Assembly (NCBI GenBank): GCA_029582265.1
Contig: CM055816.1
Span: 31,168,366-31,232,365 of the forward strand
Direction of reading: 5' to 3'
DNA length: 64,000 bases
Origin: Zoroaster sp. YZ-2022
Lineage: Eukaryota > Echinodermata > Asteroidea > Forcipulatida > Zoroasteridae
The notes under the pieces: generated by a model
What the model was told of the DNA's origin: nothing
The model's database searches: none
What the model saw: only the letters and a program-made list of their open reading frames with translations
Made by a program: the position numbers and the translations under genes
Shown here: positions 62,616 through 64,000 of the stretch, piece by piece
How the letters are laid out: every line of letters starts with the position of its first letter
How positions within the stretch are numbered: position 1 is the first letter of the stretch

Positions 62616-63068
62616 CAGAGATGACAAAGGCACAATTATAAATCTGCTAGCATGTTTGTAAAGCTAATATATCCAATGGTTTCTAAATTACAATTTTAGT
62701 GATTATCAATACCTCCTGCGTCAATATTATAACCAATCAATAATAGAACCATTGAAGGTTTTTGCTCAACCTTAACTAACAACAACAATGGTCTCTGGTA
62801 ATTATGAAAGTTCAAAATTTTGTTTTCCTTTGGAATAAGCCGAAACCAATCATTACAACCAATGCACACTCAACAAAGAGTTGCAGCTGAACAGCGAGAA
62901 CATGGACACAAAACCTTGTTATACATGTACTTCAGGGCCTAATCCTGAAATGACATCTGAACTGAAGAGGGTGCTCTTACATAAAGGAAGAATATCACCT
63001 GAGTAACTGTCTTATCCCATTGTCCTATCAACTTGGAATCAATATTGACACCAACCACAGGTCTGGGC
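62616..63068. repeat. Dispersed repeat, copy 2, right of the gap
   Basis: Same family as 6025-6485, in the same orientation. Followed directly by the AAT microsatellite. Confidence 0.85.
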
Positions 63069-63085
63069 TTTGTAAAATGCTCTTG

Positions 63086-63086
63086 C

Positions 63087-63129
<43 letters not shown>

Positions 63130-63133
63130 ACAC

Positions 63134-63164
<31 letters not shown>

Positions 63165-63183
63165 TACACACACACACACACAC

Positions 63184-63280
<97 letters not shown>

Positions 63281-63333
63281 ATAATAATAATACACACATA
63301 ATAATAATAATAATAATAATAATACACACACAC

Positions 63334-63370
<37 letters not shown>
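63086..63370. repeat. (ATA/AAT)n microsatellite with (CA)n islands
   Basis: Long AAT/ATA tracts with ACACACACAC stretches. The several open frames here are low-complexity. Confidence 0.97.
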
Positions 63371-64000
63371 ATTAAAGATTTCGTTGGGCGCACACATCTT
63401 CACATGCTCAAGGCGCGGAAACAAAGAAAAACAAACAATATACAATGATAGCATAGGGGAAAAAAAAATAAATAAATAAATATACAGGCCAAAAACATAC
63501 ACTCTAAAAACTGAAGTGTTACAAATGTAACCCCTTGTAAGGTGTAAAGCATTCTGTCCAAACCTCTTCAAGTCTGCGTTAGTGTAAAGGCAAGTCTAAC
63601 ACCCTGTAGTGTCATACTAACACCCTGCCGTAACTTAACACTTTCGTGGTGTTGAATTCAACCATTCGCCGAGTTTACTTGTAACACTTTCCTGGTGTCG
63701 CATTTCATTTTCTTTAGGTGCGTTCGAGGAGTTTCCCCGAGTTGACCCTAGTGAGCTTCCCGATGAGCCCAAAGCAAGAGCTAAACGAACGACATACGCA
63801 CTCGTGATGTGGCGGTATTAATGTCAAAGGTCACCATAAAATGATTGCGGACATTTAATTTTGTTTACCTTATTAATATATATTGGGACGAGACCGACTG
63901 GGACATGGGGTATAAAATAGATGCAAAAATACCAACGTACAACCAAAAACGCTTCCTTTAATTAACTGTATTGAACTTGTTAAAATAGTAGTTATCTATA
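63371..64000. other. No recognised gene
   Basis: Contains GTGTTA/TAACAC words in both orientations at 63510-63700 (possible MITE) and otherwise unremarkable sequence. Confidence 0.5.

Noticed and set aside
62055..62661. Open frames across the gap
   Set aside because: They consist of N-derived X residues.
63028..63571. 210-codon frame rich in Leu/Ile/Tyr
   Set aside because: AAT microsatellite translation.

Overview
This is a draft-assembly window (500-N gap at 62106-62605) from an intron-rich, repeat-laden animal genome. GT-AG introns, tRNA-derived SINEs, RTE- and CR1-like LINE fragments, hAT, piggyBac-like, Harbinger-like and Merlin-type DNA elements, and frequent ACATGTAC words point to a marine invertebrate, plausibly a non-vertebrate deuterostome such as an echinoderm. 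The taxon is an inference.

Two multi-exon protein genes can be rebuilt exon by exon. (1) On the minus strand, from 36649 down to at least 10320, lies a beta-secretase (BACE) family aspartic protease. Eight exons were found: signal peptide, first DTGSS active site, flap region, second DSGTT active site, and most of the C-terminal lobe. The exon with the end of the protease domain and the membrane anchor was not found. (2) On the plus strand, 48761-59160, lies a gene with a calcium-responsive transcription factor (CaRF/ALS2CR8)-like N-terminus, a MULE-type DDE transposase core, a short tandemly duplicated exon, and a C-terminal Ulp1/C48 cysteine protease with a visible His-Asp-Cys triad. Its first and last exons are not resolved.

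Layout: 1-10300, 3' flank or 3' introns of the BACE gene, with dispersed repeats, a 147-bp tandem array and a C-rich 110-bp array. 10320-36649, BACE exons separated by introns nearly all of which carry minisatellites, with unit sizes of 30, 34, 38, 50, about 90, 143 and 150 bp. 37000-42300, SINEs, MITEs and a 121-bp array. 42400-48500, a Merlin transposase remnant, a large palindrome, a 700-bp tandem duplication, a 5'-truncated RTE LINE and hairpins. 48761-59160, the CaRF/MULE/C48 gene. 59190-60710, a 17-bp minisatellite in inverted orientation to a sister array inside an intron of the same gene. 60710-64000, transposon-like sequence, the gap, a dispersed repeat and an AAT microsatellite.

The most unusual observation is that two BACE arrays are tandem amplifications of exon-intron junctions at the two ends of one intron. 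Twelve copies of the exon-4 splice donor (34-bp unit) and 24 copies of the exon-5 splice acceptor plus 83 nt of coding sequence (143-bp unit) both extend into intron 4. Both genes also carry several apparent one-base losses in conserved exons, which look like assembly indels more than decay.
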